A stretch of 47,213 nucleotides of DNA, taken from an uncultured Marvinbryantia sp. (GTDB taxonomy: Bacteria; Bacillota; Clostridia; Lachnospirales; Lachnospiraceae). Positions 1 to 7,533 of this stretch are shown piece after piece. Each line of letters starts with the position of its first letter. Positions within the stretch are counted from its first letter, which is position 1. Where the stretch lies: NCBI GenBank assembly GCA_947630735.1, contig CANRIR010000016.1, positions 1 through 47,213 of the forward strand. The letters run 5' to 3'. The translations under genes were made by a program, and so were the position numbers. Under the pieces are notes generated by a model, which saw nothing but the letters and a program-made list of their open reading frames with translations, was not told where the DNA came from and searched no databases.

Positions 1-33
1 AAAATGCAGATGCCGCTGGCACCTGCATTTTTT
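1..33 (-). terminator. Terminator hairpin copy 1, downstream of tRNA-Pro remnant
   Basis: Read on the minus strand, the arms AAAATGCAG and CTGCATTTT pair around an inner TGCC/GGCA stem. The sequence is nearly identical to the hairpin at 181-213 (one mismatch). It lies just 3' of the tRNA-like remnant and starts at the window edge, so its full extent is unknown. Confidence 0.6.
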
Positions 34-37
34 ATAA

Positions 38-133
38 TCGATGCGACAGGATTTGAACCTGCGGTCTCCGCTTCGCTTCGGTCGGTGCTAAACGTGCGCC
101 ACTGGCGCACAGCACCCTCTGCGCCCGAATGCG
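38..133 (-). pseudogene. tRNA-Pro remnant (3' half duplicated)
   Basis: Bases 38-63 repeat the acceptor 3' strand and T-arm of the intact tRNA-Pro at 218-291. Further along, 117-133 resembles its anticodon arm. Between them sits an unrelated hairpin (84-116, with GTGCGCC/GGCGCAC arms), and no 5' acceptor strand pairs with the 3' end. It is therefore not a functional tRNA. It is either a decayed tandem copy or the trace of an integration event at the tRNA 3' end. Confidence 0.5.
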
Positions 134-180
134 TTCGCTCCGTCAGAGATCACAGGTCACTTCTTTCACACTGATTATAA

Positions 181-213
181 AAAATGCAGATGCCGTTGGC
201 ACCTGCATTTTTT
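181..213 (-). terminator. Terminator of tRNA-Pro
   Basis: A hairpin lies five bases beyond the tRNA 3' end on the minus strand: AAAATGCAG pairs with CTGCATTTT, with an inner TGCC/GGCA stem, followed by T residues. It fits a rho-independent terminator for the tRNA transcript. Confidence 0.65.
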
Positions 214-217
214 ATAA

Positions 218-291
218 TCGATGCGACAGGATTTGAACCTGCGACCTCTGCGTCCCGAACGCAGCGCTCTACCAAGCTGAGCCACGCATCG
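218..291 (-). tRNA. tRNA-Pro (anticodon CGG)
   Basis: On the minus strand the acceptor strand CGATGCG pairs with CGCATCG and is followed by discriminator A. The D-arm reads GCTCAGCTTGGTAGAGC. The anticodon stem CTGCG/CGCAG carries loop TTCGGGA, giving anticodon CGG, which reads codon CCG. The T-arm contains GGTTCAAATCC. All four arms fold normally and the length is 74 nt. CCA is not encoded. Its 3' half is duplicated at 38-63. Confidence 0.95.
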
Positions 292-431
292 ATAACTCTT
301 TGAATCAAGCTTTGTTAGTATAACATTTTCCTTTCATAAAATCAAGTAATTTTTTTCGTTTGGACATATATTTTTTCTCACGCCCAATGCATTGAGCACT
401 TCGGCCCATCCCAAGTCTGTCACTTGCCAGC

Positions 432-692
432 TTGCCAATTTTTGATGAACTCCCGGAGACGTATGTGGTGTTCATCACACGGGAGGATGTGTTGGGGCAT
501 GACAAGCCGATCTACCATATCAAGCGAAAGATAGAGGAAACCGACAGGGATTTCCACGACGAAGCGTATATCATATACGTAAATTCCTCAAAGCAGGAAG
601 ACACAGACCTTGGAAAACTGATGCACGATTTTCACTGCCGGACGGCAGAGGAGATGTACAGCAAGGTTCTTGCGGAACGGGTATTTGAACTG
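432..692 (+). pseudogene. Rpn-family nuclease/transposase remnant
   Basis: The frame from about 432 to 692 encodes roughly 85 residues that read like the middle of an Rpn (PD-(D/E)XK recombination-promoting nuclease) protein. It has the family's ELPETYVVFIT block, a later YIIYVN strand, and a helix around LMHDFHCRTAEEMY. The closest comparison in this window is the intact Rpn gene at 19843, whose matching block is QLPDCYVIFIC. The N-terminal nuclease core and the C-terminus are absent. The first in-frame start is a TTG without a convincing ribosome site. The open frame runs on only because it is antisense to the ABC gene downstream. Best read as a decayed fragment. Confidence 0.6.
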
Positions 693-733
693 AAAGAGAC
701 ACATCACATTTCGGTGTTGTGTCTCTTTTTTTC
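693..733 (+). terminator. Rho-independent terminator
   Basis: An AAAGAGACACA arm pairs with TGTGTCTCTTT across a short loop and is followed by a run of T residues (726-732). It is oriented to end the plus-strand Rpn remnant. The T-run is on the plus side only, so it is a weaker stop for the minus-strand export operon arriving from 823. Confidence 0.7.
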
Positions 734-822
734 TGTCTTCGCCCGGCAGGCGCATTTCTGCTCCTGCCGAACGGTTCTATTCGTATGGCCCACATCAAAT
801 GACCCAGGGCGGCAGGCGCACT

Positions 823-3012
823 TTACTGCTCCTGCCCCGTATCAAGCCGCTGCCTCGCCACCAGCTCCGCAAAGAAGCCGTTCTGGGCGATCAGCTCATC
901 GTAGGTTCCGTCCTCCACGATGTGCCCGCCCTCTAGCACGATGATGCGGTCGCAGTGGCGGATGGTGGAAAGCCGGTGCGCGATGACGATGCGGGTGCAC
1001 TTCAAAGAATCCAGCGAATCCGACACCACGCGCTGTGTGATGTTGTCCAGGGCCGACGTGGCCTCGTCAAACAGCAGGATGCGCGGCTTCGGCGCAATGG
1101 CGCGCGCGATGAGGATCCTCTGGCGCTGTCCGCCCGACACGCCGCCGCTGCCCTCGGAGATCATGGTGTGCATGCCCATCGGCATGTGCCGGATGTCCTC
1201 CGCGATGCCCGCCATCTCCGCGGCCTCCCACGCGTCGTCCAGGGTAAGCCACGGTGCCGAGATGACGATATTGGAATAGATGTCGCCCTGGAACAGCCGT
1301 CCCTCCTGCATGACCGCGCCGATGTGCCTGCGCAGGCTCTTTAGATCCAGTCCGGACATGTCGCGCCCGTCATAGTAGATCGCGCCCTTCTGCGGCGTCT
1401 CAAAGCCGAGCAGCAGGCGCATCAGGGTGGACTTCCCGCAGCCCGTCTTGCCCACGATGGCCACGTACTGGCCCGGGCGGATCTTCAGGTTCATGTTGTC
1501 CACCACGTTCGGCATATCCTCCCCATAGCTGAAGGACACGCCGTTTAACTCGATGCCTCCCAGCAGGCGCTCCACGATCTGCTTATCCTCCGCGATCTCC
1601 GGCTCCGCCTCCAGAATGGGCTTCGCCATATTCAGGATGGGCACGATCTGGCCCGCTATGGACGCGATGCCCGCGAGGGACATGAACGCCGACGTGATCA
1701 GGGCGTAGGAAGAATTAAACGCGTAATACTCCGAAACGGACACGCCGCTCTGCACCGCCATCGCATACATGACCAGCGTCCCCGTGAGGGAAATGGCCAT
1801 GCTGATGACGCTGTTAATCTTCAAAAACATGGGCGGGTCGTAGAGGAGCCGCGCGCCCTTCGCGTAGATCTGGCTCCACTTCGCGAAAGCCCTTTTCTCC
1901 GCGCCGGATAGCTTGATCTTCTGCACGCCGCCGATCAGGGCGTAGGAAAAACCGCTCTCCTTCGCGCTCTGCTCCATCCTCTGCTGCGTGATCCCCTTCT
2001 GGCGGATCGATGTGAAAATGGAAAACGCCAGCGTCACAAACACAATGACGAGCGCGGGTGCCACCAGGGACGGCGCATAGACAAAGATCTGCGTGATCTG
2101 CAGCAGCGAGAACAGGCCCGTGATGCCCACCGCCGCCACCGACGTGATCAGCAGGTTGGAAAGCTGCTTGATCGTCATGATGCGGTTCCCCATCTCGCCG
2201 GTGCTGTACTGCCGGAAAAAGTTCGCTGGCAGGGAGAGCACGCGCATCATGCTGGCCGCCTCCACCGACACCGTTACCTTCGTATTCAGGCGCGTCGTCA
2301 GAAGCTGCTTGATCGTCTCCAAAAGCTGCGAGCTGACCGAGACCAGGAACAGGAAGGAGATGAGCGCCGTAAGCACGCGCACGCTCCCGCTGTCCACCAC
2401 GTAGGAGAACAGCAGATTGTTCAGCTTCGGCAGCAGCAGCCCCACCAGGGACACCGCCAGGGCCGACCCGGCAAAGAGAAACCGGTCCGCCCAGGATGAG
2501 CAGGAAAAAATGTACTGCAAAAGCCCGGGGATCCCGATCTTCCCCTGCGGGAACGGCCTGTAAAACGAGATCGCCTCCCGCTTGAAAAGACCCGCCGTGT
2601 TTTTGTTTACCCGCCTGCGCTTGCCGGTGGCGGGGTCGAAATAGGAATAGCCAAAGAGGCCGCAGGGAAGCAGCGCCACAAGCTGCCCGTCCTCCCTGCG
2701 AACGGCGAGCATCGCGCCCACGGCGTTTTTGTACCAGCCCTCGTCCAGGTCCACGGTCCGGCGCATGATGCCGTAGGGACGCAGCATGAACTCCAGCTGT
2801 TCATTAAAATCCTTGATCTGGTCGGGCAGTTCCCGGCTTTTCACATGATAAAAGTTCAGGATCTCGTCGATGGCGCTGCGCGTCTGACGGCTGTCGCCGG
2901 ACGCCTCCACCCTGCGGCCCAGCACCGCGCCCGCAATCGAGGCGAAGCCGTCTTCAAACGCCTGCTGGTCCTGCAGTTTCCGCTCCTGTATCTGTTCTTC
3001 AAACCAACCCAT
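823..3012 (-). CDS. NHLM-type peptide export ABC transporter, permease/ATPase (ABC2)
   Basis: This 729-residue protein is a fused membrane and ATPase subunit of the NHLM (nitrile hydratase leader microcin) export type. The first ~150 residues form a soluble domain without C39 catalytic residues. About five or six membrane helices follow (roughly 160-440), then an ATPase with Walker A GKTGCGKST, signature VSGGQRQR, Walker B ILLFDEATSALD and switch motif AHRLSTI. The ATG is preceded by GGGGAGGG. It starts 11 bases after the C39 transporter gene and is the last gene of the RiPP operon. In NHLM clusters the two ABC proteins are encoded side by side and are thought to cooperate in export. Assignment is strong at family level. 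The cargo (the twelve precursors) is inferred from context. Confidence 0.9.
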   Translation of the reverse strand: MGWFEEQIQERKLQDQQAFEDGFASIAGAVLGRRVEASGDSRQTRSAIDEILNFYHVKSRELPDQIKDFNEQLEFMLRPYGIMRRTVDLDEGWYKNAVGAMLAVRREDGQLVALLPCGLFGYSYFDPATGKRRRVNKNTAGLFKREAISFYRPFPQGKIGIPGLLQYIFSCSSWADRFLFAGSALAVSLVGLLLPKLNNLLFSYVVDSGSVRVLTALISFLFLVSVSSQLLETIKQLLTTRLNTKVTVSVEAASMMRVLSLPANFFRQYSTGEMGNRIMTIKQLSNLLITSVAAVGITGLFSLLQITQIFVYAPSLVAPALVIVFVTLAFSIFTSIRQKGITQQRMEQSAKESGFSYALIGGVQKIKLSGAEKRAFAKWSQIYAKGARLLYDPPMFLKINSVISMAISLTGTLVMYAMAVQSGVSVSEYYAFNSSYALITSAFMSLAGIASIAGQIVPILNMAKPILEAEPEIAEDKQIVERLLGGIELNGVSFSYGEDMPNVVDNMNLKIRPGQYVAIVGKTGCGKSTLMRLLLGFETPQKGAIYYDGRDMSGLDLKSLRRHIGAVMQEGRLFQGDIYSNIVISAPWLTLDDAWEAAEMAGIAEDIRHMPMGMHTMISEGSGGVSGGQRQRILIARAIAPKPRILLFDEATSALDNITQRVVSDSLDSLKCTRIVIAHRLSTIRHCDRIIVLEGGHIVEDGTYDELIAQNGFFAELVARQRLDTGQEQ

Positions 3013-3023
3013 AACGCCCTCCC

Positions 3024-5336
3024 CTAATCATTCGATACGAGCTGGGTGTAATACCCGCCCATCGCGTACAGTTCCTCGTGCGTGCCGCGCTCCACCACTT
3101 TCCCGCGGTCCAGAACAATGATCTCATCGCAGTCCCGTATGGTCGAAAGCCTGTGCGCCACCACGATGCAGGTAATGCCGCGGTTCTTGATGGCCTTTAC
3201 CACCTCGTACTCCGTCTTCGCGTCCAGCGCGCTCGTGGCCTCATCCAGTATGATAATGGTGGGATCCATGGCCAGCACGCGCGCAATCTCCATCCTCTGG
3301 CGCTGTCCGCCGGAGAAATCCCGGCCGCCCTCTGTGAGCTTGTGGCGATAGCCGCCCTCGCGCTGCATAATGTCGTCGTGGATGCCCGCGTCCCGCGCCG
3401 CCAGGACCATCTCAAAGTCCTCGATGGATTTGTCCCACATCTTGATGTTCTCCGCGATAGTGTCCTCAAACAGGATGATATCCTGATCCACCACGGCCAG
3501 CGAACCGGTAAACACCGCGCGGTCGATTTGGCGGATCGTCTTCCCGTCAAAGAGAATCTCGCCGCTCCACGGCTGGTAGAGCCCGGAGATCAGCTTGGAC
3601 AGGGTGGACTTCCCACAGCCCGAACCGCCCACAAACGCCACACGGCTGCCTGGTTTCAGCTTCAAATTGAAATCTTCGATCAGAGGTTCCGCAAGGCGCG
3701 AGTAGCCAAATGTGACATGCCGCATCTCCACAGCGCCCGAGAGCTTGTCGAAACCTGCCTCGTCCGCTGCCTGTGCGGTGTTCGTCCCGCCCACCGTCTG
3801 TGCAGTGTTCGCTCCGCCTGCTGCCTGCGCTGCGTTCGTCCCGCCCACCATCTGTGCAGTGTTCGTCCCGCCCGCTGCCTGCGCGGCGCTCGCTCCGTCC
3901 GCGGCGGCATCCAACATATTTTCATCCTCGGGATATTCCATCACATCCTCCACGCGCTCCATCTCCGTGCGCATTTCCTGGATGGTCTGCCCCGCGGTGA
4001 TCAGGTTCATGGCGGGGGAAGTGAAACTTGCAAGGAATCCCTGGAACGCCATTACCATACCGACAGTAAAATGCCCCTGCATCACAAACAGCACGCCAAG
4101 ATACAGGATGAGCGTGTCGGTAAAGAGGCTGACACAGACCGGGATCAGTCCCAGGTTGGCCTCCGTCCGCGCAAACTTCATCTCCTGCGCGTTGACGCTG
4201 GCCTGGAAGCCCGCCCAGCGCTCAAAGTACCCGTTCTCCGCGCCCGCGGATTTGATCGTCTCGATCATCTCCACCGCCGCCAGCGTGGAGGACGACAGCT
4301 TGCCCGAATCCCGCAGCTGCACGCGCATGATGTCCGTGCGCTTCTTCGATATGAACCTTCCCACCCACAGGTTGACCGCCACGGAGGCGATCCCAACCAG
4401 GGCCAGGATCCAGGAATAGCGCAGCATAACCACCAGGTAGAACACCATCATCACGGCGTCCAGGACCAGCGGGCCAAGGGTATTGACCAGTTCCTGCGCG
4501 ATGGACGCGTTGGTGGCCTGCCGCTGCTGGATGTCGCCCGTCATGCGCTGCGAGAAAAATTCCATCGGCATGTGCAGCACCTTCCACAGGAACGTGGCGG
4601 AGCCGACGCTCGCCAACTTGCCCGTGATGCGCAGGGACCACACCGCCTGTATCCACGCCGTGATAAGCTGCAGGATGGAGATTCCGGCCAGGGCGGCCAG
4701 AAACGGCCAGAACCAGCCCGGATTTTTATGCGTCAGCAGTCTGTCCAGGAAAATGCGGGAAAACGCCGGATAGACCACGCCGATCAGGGAACTGATCAGT
4801 GTGATCAACGTCACAAAGGCCAGAGCGCCGCCCGCGTCTTTCAGGCGCATCTTCGCGTAGCGCACCATGCTCTTGGGCGCGCCGCCCGGCTCAAAATTTT
4901 CGCCTGGGGCAAACTGCAGGCAGATTCCCGTGAAGGACGCGTCGAACACCTCCATATCCACAGGGACTGTGCCGCGCGCCGGGTCGTTCAGGATGGCCTT
5001 GCCATTCTTAAACCCGTCCAGCACCACAAAATGATTAAAATTCCAGTGTATGATGCAGGGGAACGTCCCCCGCTCCCGCAGGATCTCCGGCTCCGTGCGC
5101 TTGGCGCGCACCTCAAGCCCGTAGCTCTGCGCGGCCTTCATCACGTTCTTTGCGTTGGAGCCGTCCCGGCTCACGCCGCAGTCCGCCCGCACCTGCTCCA
5201 GAGGGATCCACTTCCCATAATAGGCAAGCACCATGGTAAGGGAAGCGGCACCGCACTCCAACGCCTCCATCTGCATGATCACAGGCACTTTGGCCACACC
5301 TTTTGTGATCGGTTGTTTGATCTCTTTCTTTTTCAT
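3024..5336 (-). CDS. NHLM-type peptidase-containing ABC exporter (ABC1, C39 peptidase)
   Basis: This 770-residue protein joins a C39 cysteine protease, a membrane domain and an ATPase, and should cut double-glycine leaders during export. The C39 triad is visible: Cys28 in MEALECGAASL, His102 in WNFNHFVVLDG and Asp118 in NDPARG. The ATPase has Walker A GGSGCGKST, signature FSGGQRQR and Walker B IIILDEATSALD. The start is taken as the ATG at 5336, because GAGG lies five bases upstream; an in-frame GTG at 5342 has no ribosome site. Residues ~481-521, between membrane domain and ATPase, are a 9-residue tandem repeat (see repeat at 3772). It overlaps neither neighbour and follows the HlyD-like gene by a few bases. 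It is the natural protease for the GG leaders of the precursors at 5853-9737. Confidence 0.93.
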   Translation of the reverse strand: MKKKEIKQPITKGVAKVPVIMQMEALECGAASLTMVLAYYGKWIPLEQVRADCGVSRDGSNAKNVMKAAQSYGLEVRAKRTEPEILRERGTFPCIIHWNFNHFVVLDGFKNGKAILNDPARGTVPVDMEVFDASFTGICLQFAPGENFEPGGAPKSMVRYAKMRLKDAGGALAFVTLITLISSLIGVVYPAFSRIFLDRLLTHKNPGWFWPFLAALAGISILQLITAWIQAVWSLRITGKLASVGSATFLWKVLHMPMEFFSQRMTGDIQQRQATNASIAQELVNTLGPLVLDAVMMVFYLVVMLRYSWILALVGIASVAVNLWVGRFISKKRTDIMRVQLRDSGKLSSSTLAAVEMIETIKSAGAENGYFERWAGFQASVNAQEMKFARTEANLGLIPVCVSLFTDTLILYLGVLFVMQGHFTVGMVMAFQGFLASFTSPAMNLITAGQTIQEMRTEMERVEDVMEYPEDENMLDAAADGASAAQAAGGTNTAQMVGGTNAAQAAGGANTAQTVGGTNTAQAADEAGFDKLSGAVEMRHVTFGYSRLAEPLIEDFNLKLKPGSRVAFVGGSGCGKSTLSKLISGLYQPWSGEILFDGKTIRQIDRAVFTGSLAVVDQDIILFEDTIAENIKMWDKSIEDFEMVLAARDAGIHDDIMQREGGYRHKLTEGGRDFSGGQRQRMEIARVLAMDPTIIILDEATSALDAKTEYEVVKAIKNRGITCIVVAHRLSTIRDCDEIIVLDRGKVVERGTHEELYAMGGYYTQLVSND
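3772..3894. repeat. 27-bp minisatellite inside the C39 exporter gene
   Basis: About 4.5 tandem copies of a 27-bp unit encode a 9-residue repeat of the form AQ-x-x-GG-[TA]-N-[TA]. The units alternate between AQAAGG and AQ[MT]VGG versions. The tract sits exactly in the linker between membrane and ATPase domains and keeps the reading frame, so copy number can vary without breaking the protein. Confidence 0.85.
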
Positions 5337-5343
5337 AGGCACC

Positions 5344-5817
5344 TCAATTCAGCAGGAAGGATATGGGGGAGACGCTGTCCTCCACAATTCCGGCTTCGTA
5401 TGCTCCGTCAGCCAGATCCGCGTCCACAGGGGTTTTGTAAACCCACTGTCCCACTGTCAGGCCGCCTATATGAAGGGTGTACGCGTCAAAGCTCTCGTCC
5501 ACGGCCACCGGCTTTGGCTCCGGCTCGCCCAGGGCGTATTCTTCTTTGCCGATGCGCACGGGCATCCCCGCTGCCACCGAACCGGCGTATGCCTCCGGCA
5601 CATAGCAGAACGTGCCGGAATCCCCGGCGACCACAGCCACCGGCACCACCGTTTCCAGCCTCCCCGCCGCGGCCCATATAATGACGCCCGCCAGCAGGGC
5701 GATGATCGTGCCCAGCACCATCCACACCCCGGGATTCGTTACCCGAATGTAGTCGTTCATCTGTTCCGGGGAAGATATCCTGTCAAGGCTTTTCTTGCGA
5801 AACAGTTCATTGTCCAT
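5344..5817 (-). CDS. Short HlyD-like secretion protein of the NHLM export system
   Basis: This 157-residue protein begins with a cytoplasmic segment (FRKKSLDRISSPEQMNDYIRV), then one membrane helix (about residues 31-52), then an extracellular β-rich part. The N-terminus and helix match the start of NHLM-type HlyD/membrane-fusion proteins, which are usually longer and contain a coiled coil. Here the long hairpin is missing, so it is a shortened adaptor. It lies between the last precursor gene and the C39 exporter, with AGGAGGG before the ATG. Role inferred: periplasm-less adaptor that helps the ABC exporters deliver the processed peptides through the cell wall layer. Confidence 0.75.
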   Translation of the reverse strand: MDNELFRKKSLDRISSPEQMNDYIRVTNPGVWMVLGTIIALLAGVIIWAAAGRLETVVPVAVVAGDSGTFCYVPEAYAGSVAAGMPVRIGKEEYALGEPEPKPVAVDESFDAYTLHIGGLTVGQWVYKTPVDADLADGAYEAGIVEDSVSPISFLLN

Positions 5818-5852
5818 CTTTTTTCCCTCCTACCCCTTCCGCAAATAAGGTT

Positions 5853-6128
5853 TCATTTTGAGCTTGGGGACCCGATAATGTAATCCGCCCCGGTGCCTCC
5901 TCCAACGAGCGGGCAGGCGCAGCGGCACTTTCCCCAATATGACGCACCCTCATCCGTATACTCTCCGCCGCCGCCAGCCACGCAGACGCAGGCTTTACTC
6001 CATTCATCTGCTGCTCCTCCGCCGCCGAGAACGCAGCCGCACGACCCGCCGCCGGCCACCGCGTCCAGCTCATTCGCATCCATATCCTTCTCCTGACCTA
6101 AAACCTCTTTCTTTTCTTCTTCTGCCAT
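5853..6128 (-). CDS. RiPP precursor 1 (last in operon), CxC/GGGG family
   Basis: 91 residues: leader 1-27 ending ELDAVAGG, core 64 residues with seven Cys. Modules are CGCVLGGGG, CVCVAGGGGEYTDEG and KCRCACPLVGGG. This is the only member starting MAEEE rather than MSEEE or MSD, and the only one whose third module also ends in a GGG run. Its tail is Ser/Pro-rich (ends PSSK). AAAGGAG precedes the ATG. The next gene is the HlyD-like protein, 35 bases on. Confidence 0.85.
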   Translation of the reverse strand: MAEEEKKEVLGQEKDMDANELDAVAGGGSCGCVLGGGGAADEWSKACVCVAGGGGEYTDEGASYWGKCRCACPLVGGGTGADYIIGSPSSK

Positions 6129-6228
6129 GCGTTTGTCTCCTTTCCGACATTGCCTTCCGTCAATGATTTCCCAATATCCCTTTTCAAAAAGTCAGGACAG
6201 CCCGGCGATCGCCGCGGCACGGCTTCCG

Positions 6229-6492
6229 TCATATACCGCCTCTGCCGTCTCCATAGCCGATGGCCACACAGGCGCAGCGGGTTTTCTTCCCCTCAAGCTC
6301 CTCAACCACATCCGAATACTCTCCGCCGCCGCCCATTACACAGGCACAGGTCTCCTCGGCGCAGACAGGGTCTGCTTCTCCGCCGCCGCCAAATGCACAA
6401 TAGCAAAACTTTCCGCCAGCCACCGCGTCCAGCTCATCCGGGTTTAAATCTTTCTCCTGGCCTAAAACCTCTTTCTTTTCTTCTTCCGACAT
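6229..6492 (-). CDS. RiPP precursor 2, CxC/GGGG family
   Basis: 87 residues: leader ends DELDAVAGG, core 60 residues with seven Cys. Modules are CYCAFGGGG, CACVMGGGGEYSD and TRCACVAIGYG. An extra lone Cys lies between modules one and two (ADPVCAEE). The third module lacks the first Cys of the CRCxC form. It is a near-copy of precursor 3 and differs from it in only a few core residues after the last Cys (VAIGYG versus VGFGYG, final I versus L). Confidence 0.87.
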   Translation of the reverse strand: MSEEEKKEVLGQEKDLNPDELDAVAGGKFCYCAFGGGGEADPVCAEETCACVMGGGGEYSDVVEELEGKKTRCACVAIGYGDGRGGI

Positions 6493-6591
6493 GAGTTTGT
6501 CTCCTTTCCGACGTTTCGTCCGTCCATGATTTCCCAGTATCCCTTTTCAAAAAGCCAGGGAAGCCCGGCGATCGCCGCGGCACGGCTCATG

Positions 6592-6855
6592 TCATAAACC
6601 GCCTCTGCCGTCTCCATAGCCGAAGCCCACGCAGGCGCAGCGGGTTTTCTTCCCCTCAAGCTCCTCAACCACATCCGAATACTCTCCGCCGCCGCCCATT
6701 ACACAGGCACAGGTCTCCTCGGCGCAGACAGGGTCTGCTTCTCCGCCGCCGCCAAATGCACAATAGCAAAACTTTCCGCCAGCCACCGCGTCCAGCTCAT
6801 CCGGGTTTAAATCTTTCTCCTGGCCTAAAACCTCTTTCTTTTCTTCTTCCGACAT
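6592..6855 (-). CDS. RiPP precursor 3, CxC/GGGG family
   Basis: 87 residues from the ATG at 6855. An in-frame upstream start exists but GGAGACAAACTC directly precedes 6855, as in the sister genes. Core: CYCAFGGGG, a lone Cys, CACVMGGGGEYSD, TRCACVGFGYG. Leader identical to precursor 2. It forms the second unit of a 363-bp tandem duplication. Confidence 0.87.
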   Translation of the reverse strand: MSEEEKKEVLGQEKDLNPDELDAVAGGKFCYCAFGGGGEADPVCAEETCACVMGGGGEYSDVVEELEGKKTRCACVGFGYGDGRGGL

Positions 6856-6952
6856 GAGTTTGTCTCCTTTCCGATGTTTCGTCCGTCCATTTTTTACCGG
6901 CATCCCTTTTCAAAGCGCCAGAACCATCTCAGCGTTCGCCGCGATGTTCCAC

Positions 6953-7201
6953 TTATAGGTCTTCTCCGGCACCGATTGCCACACAGTAGCAGCGGCATTT
7001 CTTTCCATTTTCCTGTTCGCCCTTCTCATTGTATTCTCCGCCACCGCCGCCCACACAGGCACAGGTGAGCGAGTTTTCACTGGGGTTTCCGCCGCCTCCC
7101 AAAAAGCACGCGCAGGTATCGCCGCCGGCCACCGCGTCCAGCTCATCCAGGTTTAAATCTTTCTCCTGGCCTAAAGCCTCTTTCTTTTCTTCTTCCGACA
7201 T
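6953..7201 (-). CDS. RiPP precursor 4, CxC/GGGG family
   Basis: 82 residues: leader with EALGQEKDLN, core 55 residues with seven Cys. Modules are CACFLGGGG, CACVGGGGGEYNEKG and KCRCYCVAIGAG. The second module has five glycines in a row. The middle of the core is almost identical to precursor 7, about 890 bp away, although three other precursor genes lie nearer or between. This suggests gene conversion or a block duplication. Confidence 0.87.
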   Translation of the reverse strand: MSEEEKKEALGQEKDLNLDELDAVAGGDTCACFLGGGGNPSENSLTCACVGGGGGEYNEKGEQENGKKCRCYCVAIGAGEDL

Positions 7202-7231
7202 GAGTTTGTCTCCTTTCCAACATTTCCTCTG

Positions 7232-7492
7232 TCAATCTTCTGCCCGGCAGGGATTTCCATGGCCGTAGAGCACGCAGGCGCAGCGGCATTTTATCCCTTT
7301 TTCCTTTGCGCCCTCCTCAGTGTATTCTCCGCCGCCGCCCATTACACAGGCGCACGTTTTCTCTCCATAGCCCGATGGTCCGCCGCCGCCATACACGCAA
7401 TCGCATTGGGCACCGCCGGCCACCGCGTCCAGCTCATCTGCGTTCAGATCCTTCTCTTGATCTAATACCTCTTTCTTTTCTTCTTCTGACAC
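7232..7492 (-). CDS. RiPP precursor 5, CxC/GGGG family (GTG start)
   Basis: 86 residues beginning at a GTG (7492) with AAAGGAGACAAACTC upstream. Core 59 residues, eight Cys: CDCVYGGGG, CACVMGGGGEYTEEG, KCRCACVLYGHG, and a single Cys in the tail (GNPCRAED). The leader has LDQEKDLN rather than LGQEKDLN, shared with precursors 6 and 7. The weaker start codon may lower its yield relative to neighbours (inference). Confidence 0.85.
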   Translation of the reverse strand: MSEEEKKEVLDQEKDLNADELDAVAGGAQCDCVYGGGGPSGYGEKTCACVMGGGGEYTEEGAKEKGIKCRCACVLYGHGNPCRAED

Positions 7493-7533
7493 GAGTTTGT
7501 CTCCTTTCCGACGTTTCGCCTGTCAATGTTTTA

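Larger units (their letters stand above)
1..243. repeat. 63-bp direct repeat at a tRNA 3' end
   Basis: 1-63 and 181-243 differ by a single base (position 16 versus 196). Each contains the terminator hairpin plus the 3' acceptor strand and T-arm of tRNA-Pro. Only the second belongs to an intact tRNA. The unit spacing is 180 bp. Confidence 0.9.
6162..6887. repeat. 363-bp tandem duplication carrying precursors 2 and 3
   Basis: Units of about 363 bp (roughly 6162-6524 and 6525-6887) are nearly identical through the gene, the ribosome site and the intergenic segment containing CCCTTTTCAAAAAG. The offset between the two stop codons (6229 and 6592) gives the period. It is a recent tandem duplication. 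Confidence 0.85.

Noticed and set aside
305-505. 66-codon minus-strand frame
   Set aside because: Antisense to the Rpn remnant, no ribosome site, no similarity seen.
3078-5681. 867-codon plus-strand open frame
   Set aside because: Exactly antisense to the C39 exporter and HlyD-like genes; the protein is low-complexity and His/Arg-rich without domains. An artefact of high GC codon use.
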